From JAZKFP01 sp040386355 (GTDB lineage: Bacteria; Pseudomonadota; Gammaproteobacteria; Pseudomonadales; UBA6940), in the NCBI GenBank assembly GCA_040386355.1, contig JAZKFP010000276.1, positions 1 through 17,061 on the forward strand: DNA of 17,061 nt, read 5' to 3'. The notes beneath the pieces were generated by a model. It was not told where the DNA came from and did not search any database. It saw only the letters and a program-made list of their open reading frames with translations. Positions 14,912 to 17,061 of the stretch are shown piece by piece; within the stretch, counting starts at the first letter, position 1; each line of letters starts with the position of its first letter. The position numbers and the translations under genes are program-made.

Positions 14912-15613
14912 ATGCATTTTAGATACAATGCAAATGATTTTCATAACACTTGGTGCTTAATGTCATTAATAGAAAAAGCTTCTTCTGCAGAGCCGGTTCT
15001 TCATACTTCAACCCTAATGCTTCAATTTGAATCGCATTTCACCAATGATCGCGTTACTATTTTTCAACTTGCCAATTGGTTGGGAGATCGTTCATTTGGT
15101 TTCTTACTGGTTTTTTTTGCACTCCCTAATGTACTTCCAATAGCTTTATTACCTGGAATCTCGATTCTTACCGGGGTCCCGTTAACATTACTCGCACTTC
15201 AGTTGGTATTTGGATTCTCAAAACCTTATTTGCCGAATTGGATTGGAACAAAATCATTTAGTCGACATGATTTTAAAAAAATTATTGATACTGCGGTTCC
15301 ATGGCTTCAAAAAATGGAATTTTTTATGAAGCCGCGGTTGTTGTGGTTAAGTGGACCCTACGGAAAGTGGACTCAAGGATTATTTTGTTTTGTATTGGCG
15401 TCTGTATTAACCTTGCCAATTCCATTTGGAAATATATTACCTGCTTCGGCAATAATTTTGCTGGCATTAGGATTAATTGAAAAAGATGGTTTGTGTATTT
15501 TGCTTGGTGGAATTACAGGCATTATTAGTATAGTAGTTGTCGCTGGAGTAATATGGGCCATGATTACTGCGGCTATTTTATTTGTACAGCACATTTTGCT
15601 AAATTATGTTTAA
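14912..15613 (+). CDS. ExoD-family (exopolysaccharide synthesis ExoD-like) membrane protein
   Basis: Inner-membrane protein of the ExoD family, named after Sinorhizobium ExoD, which affects exopolysaccharide production and alkali tolerance; the biochemical function is unknown. The family core begins at HTSTLMLQFESHF and includes RVTIFQLANWLGDRSFGFLL, ALPNVLPIALLPGIS and the second-half LPIPFGNILPASAII then LGLIEKDGL, with hydrophobic segments throughout. The start is uncertain: the ATG at 14912 has an AGGA four bases upstream (233 aa), while the ATG at 14960 gives a length more usual for the family (217 aa); earlier in-frame starts run through a hairpin. The stop overlaps by four bases the stop of srkA on the other strand. 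Confidence 0.9.
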   Translation: MHFRYNANDFHNTWCLMSLIEKASSAEPVLHTSTLMLQFESHFTNDRVTIFQLANWLGDRSFGFLLVFFALPNVLPIALLPGISILTGVPLTLLALQLVFGFSKPYLPNWIGTKSFSRHDFKKIIDTAVPWLQKMEFFMKPRLLWLSGPYGKWTQGLFCFVLASVLTLPIPFGNILPASAIILLALGLIEKDGLCILLGGITGIISIVVVAGVIWAMITAAILFVQHILLNYV

Positions 15614-16593
15614 TTACCAACGGTTAGCGCCGGTGCTTGTAATGCACCTAATTGCTCGCGCAATTGCAAAATATGATCGCTCCAATAACGTGATGTATTA
15701 AACCATGGGAAACTATGTGGAAATGCTGGATCATCCCAGCGTCTCGCAATCCAAGCGCTGTAATTAAGCATGCGTAATGTTCTCAGCACTTCTATTTGCG
15801 ATAATTCGCCATAATTAAATTCATGAAAATCTTCATATCCAGCTAAAATACACTGCAACTGGTCACGCTGTTGCTGCTGTTCTCCAGATAATAACATCCA
15901 AATATCTTGAATCGCAGGCGCCATAATCGCATCGTCAAAATCCACAAAATGCGGTGTATTGTTACGCCATAAAATATTTCCTGGATGACAATCACCGTGA
16001 ATTCGCAAATAAGTAAAGGATTCCAAACGAATACGCTGCTGTTCAATATGTTTCAATAAATCATTTGTTAAACTTAAGTACGATATTTTTAAATCAGCTG
16101 GAATAAAATCTTTTGCAATTAATTCCACACTTTGTGTGCCCATTTGATCAATATTTAATTTAATTCGATGTTCAAAATCTTTTGTTGCACCGATTGCATG
16201 CATTCTTCCCAATGCTCGTCCTAAAATTTCTAAATGATCTGGATTATCCAACTCTGGAGCATGACCACCTTTTTGAGGAAATAATGCAAAATGGAAACCT
16301 TCGTAAAAGAATAAAGTATCTCCTGTCACATTTTGCCAAGGAGCAACGACTGAAAGCTCATGCTCAACAAAAGTTTTAGTAAACTGATGTTCTTCCAATA
16401 TTTGCAGTGCTGACCATCGTTCAGGGCGGTAAAATTTTGCTATTAAAGGCTCGGCTTCTTCTAATCCAATTTGATATACACGATTTTCATAACTGTTGAG
16501 TGCAAACAATCTTCCATCACACACCAAATCCGCTGTTTCAATGGCTGTTAAAATGAAGTCTGGAGTCAATTTTTCAAAAGGATGTAAAGACAT
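15610..16593 (-). CDS. srkA: stress response serine/threonine protein kinase SrkA (YihE/RdoA)
   Basis: Cytoplasmic aminoglycoside-phosphotransferase-fold kinase; in E. coli SrkA (YihE) phosphorylates protein Ser/Thr and protects against stress-induced death by opposing the MazEF pathway. The 327-residue product aligns with E. coli SrkA (328 aa) nearly end to end: LNSYENRVYQ, AKFYRPERW with the ATP-binding Lys53, ILEEHQF, the catalytic loop HGDCHPGNILWR with Asp201 and Asn206, and the metal-binding FVDFDDA with Asp218 (E. coli Asp201 and Asp217). The conserved RRWxDPAFPxxFPW box is present near the C-terminus. The frame is open 28 codons further upstream, but family similarity starts at the ATG at 16593. 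In E. coli srkA is followed by dsbA; here the next gene is the convergent exoD-like gene. Confidence 0.96.
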   Translation of the reverse strand: MSLHPFEKLTPDFILTAIETADLVCDGRLFALNSYENRVYQIGLEEAEPLIAKFYRPERWSALQILEEHQFTKTFVEHELSVVAPWQNVTGDTLFFYEGFHFALFPQKGGHAPELDNPDHLEILGRALGRMHAIGATKDFEHRIKLNIDQMGTQSVELIAKDFIPADLKISYLSLTNDLLKHIEQQRIRLESFTYLRIHGDCHPGNILWRNNTPHFVDFDDAIMAPAIQDIWMLLSGEQQQQRDQLQCILAGYEDFHEFNYGELSQIEVLRTLRMLNYSAWIARRWDDPAFPHSFPWFNTSRYWSDHILQLREQLGALQAPALTVGN

Positions 16594-16733
16594 TAGAAAT
16601 CCGCTTTTTATGAATACGTCTTTTAAGAAGACATAGCCTAGCGAATAATGAACATAAAGACGAGCTTTAAAAAGCAAAATGCTATAATTGAAAAGGTCAA
16701 GTTAGAATTTAAAAATGTAAAAAAAATTGAAAG

Positions 16734-17061
16734 TTATTGCTTAATGATTTTTAAGCTTTTCCAGTAGGTACCATCAAATGCTTCTATTATATAAGTGCCT
16801 TTAAATAGTCCTTTAAGACTTATGTTAGTGTTGCTAACACCCCCAGAAAATTTATATTGTTTTTTCGGATTGCCGGCCTGATCTGTCACTTTAATCTGGT
16901 ATATCTTTTTATTTGCAGAGGTAATATCCTTGGATTGTATTACTGCAATATTCACATTATCTGTAGCTGGGTTAGGGGATGCTGTAAAGAAGAAACAATT
17001 ACTATATATAGTTACCCCGGTTTTACTGGTACCACAACTATTTGTAGCATTAACTGAAATA
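16734..17061 (-). CDS. C-terminal part of a T9SS-sorted secreted protein (type A sorting domain), 5' end outside window
   Basis: 108 codons are open from the right edge to the TAA at 16734-16736. The first part (SVNATNSCGTSKTGVTIY) resembles the end of an Ig-like/PKD-type repeat, as found in long Bacteroidetes surface proteins. It is followed by SPNPATDNVNIAV, a middle KIYQIKVTDQAGNPKKQY, then ISLKGLFKGTYIIEAF and the ending KSLKIIKQ. This order (PNPxxD, a beta-strand with D.xG, L..GxY, K..K at the end) is the type A C-terminal sorting domain recognised by the Por/type IX secretion system. The system is known from Bacteroidetes, not from flagellated gammaproteobacteria, so the gene is either transferred or part of a chimeric assembly. 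The N-terminal function is unknown. Confidence 0.8.
   Translation of the reverse strand, partial: ISVNATNSCGTSKTGVTIYSNCFFFTASPNPATDNVNIAVIQSKDITSANKKIYQIKVTDQAGNPKKQYKFSGGVSNTNISLKGLFKGTYIIEAFDGTYWKSLKIIKQ

Noticed and set aside
16618..16632. Small hairpin GTCTT-TTAAG-AAGAC upstream of srkA
   Set aside because: Only five base pairs and no T-tract; not supportable as a terminator or operator.
16594..16677. N-terminal extension of SrkA by 28 codons
   Set aside because: E. coli SrkA-like similarity and length both begin at 16593; the extension has no counterpart.

Overview
The window looks like the chromosome of an AT-rich, flagellated gammaproteobacterium. The flagellar rod/hook genes, the complete cbb3 oxidase structural and assembly set, an SrkA-type kinase with E. 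coli-like length and catalytic spacing, and the close match of CcoN residue numbering to the Pseudomonas stutzeri enzyme all point that way. A finer placement, for example near Legionellales, would be a guess.

Layout. (1) Positions 1-4319, minus strand: a flagellar operon read flgB, flgC, flgD, flgE and the first codons of flgF at the left edge. A textbook sigma-54 promoter lies just before flgB. Two long gaps break the usually compact operon: one between flgC and flgD carries a pair of inverted palindromic repeats, and one between flgD and flgE carries a foldable leader. (2) 4320-4780: divergent control region, with a near-consensus FNR-type box close to ccoN. (3) 4781-8027, plus strand: ccoN, ccoO, ccoQ, ccoP, the high-affinity cbb3 terminal oxidase. 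(4) 8028-8294: a second inverted pair of the palindromic repeat. (5) 8295-14092, plus strand: ccoG, ccoH, ccoI, a hairpin-rich spacer, ccoS and a DsbD_2/UreH-like membrane protein overlapping ccoS, which together cover cofactor and copper delivery to the oxidase. (6) 14093-15613: a degraded repeat copy, a terminator, a secreted BON-domain protein (minus) and an ExoD-family membrane protein (plus). (7) 15610-16593, minus: srkA, whose stop overlaps the exoD stop. (8) 16734 to the right edge, minus: the C-terminal part of a protein ending in what looks like a type IX secretion system (Por) sorting domain, which does not fit the rest of the window.

The annotated systems are well known. The items worth a second look are the Bacteroidetes-style T9SS sorting domain at the right edge (transfer or assembly chimera), the palindromic repeat family whose cores match within each locus but differ between loci, the structured elements before flgE, ccoS and exoD, and the unusually placed FNR-like box before ccoN. 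No RNA genes, CRISPR array or insertion sequence were seen.
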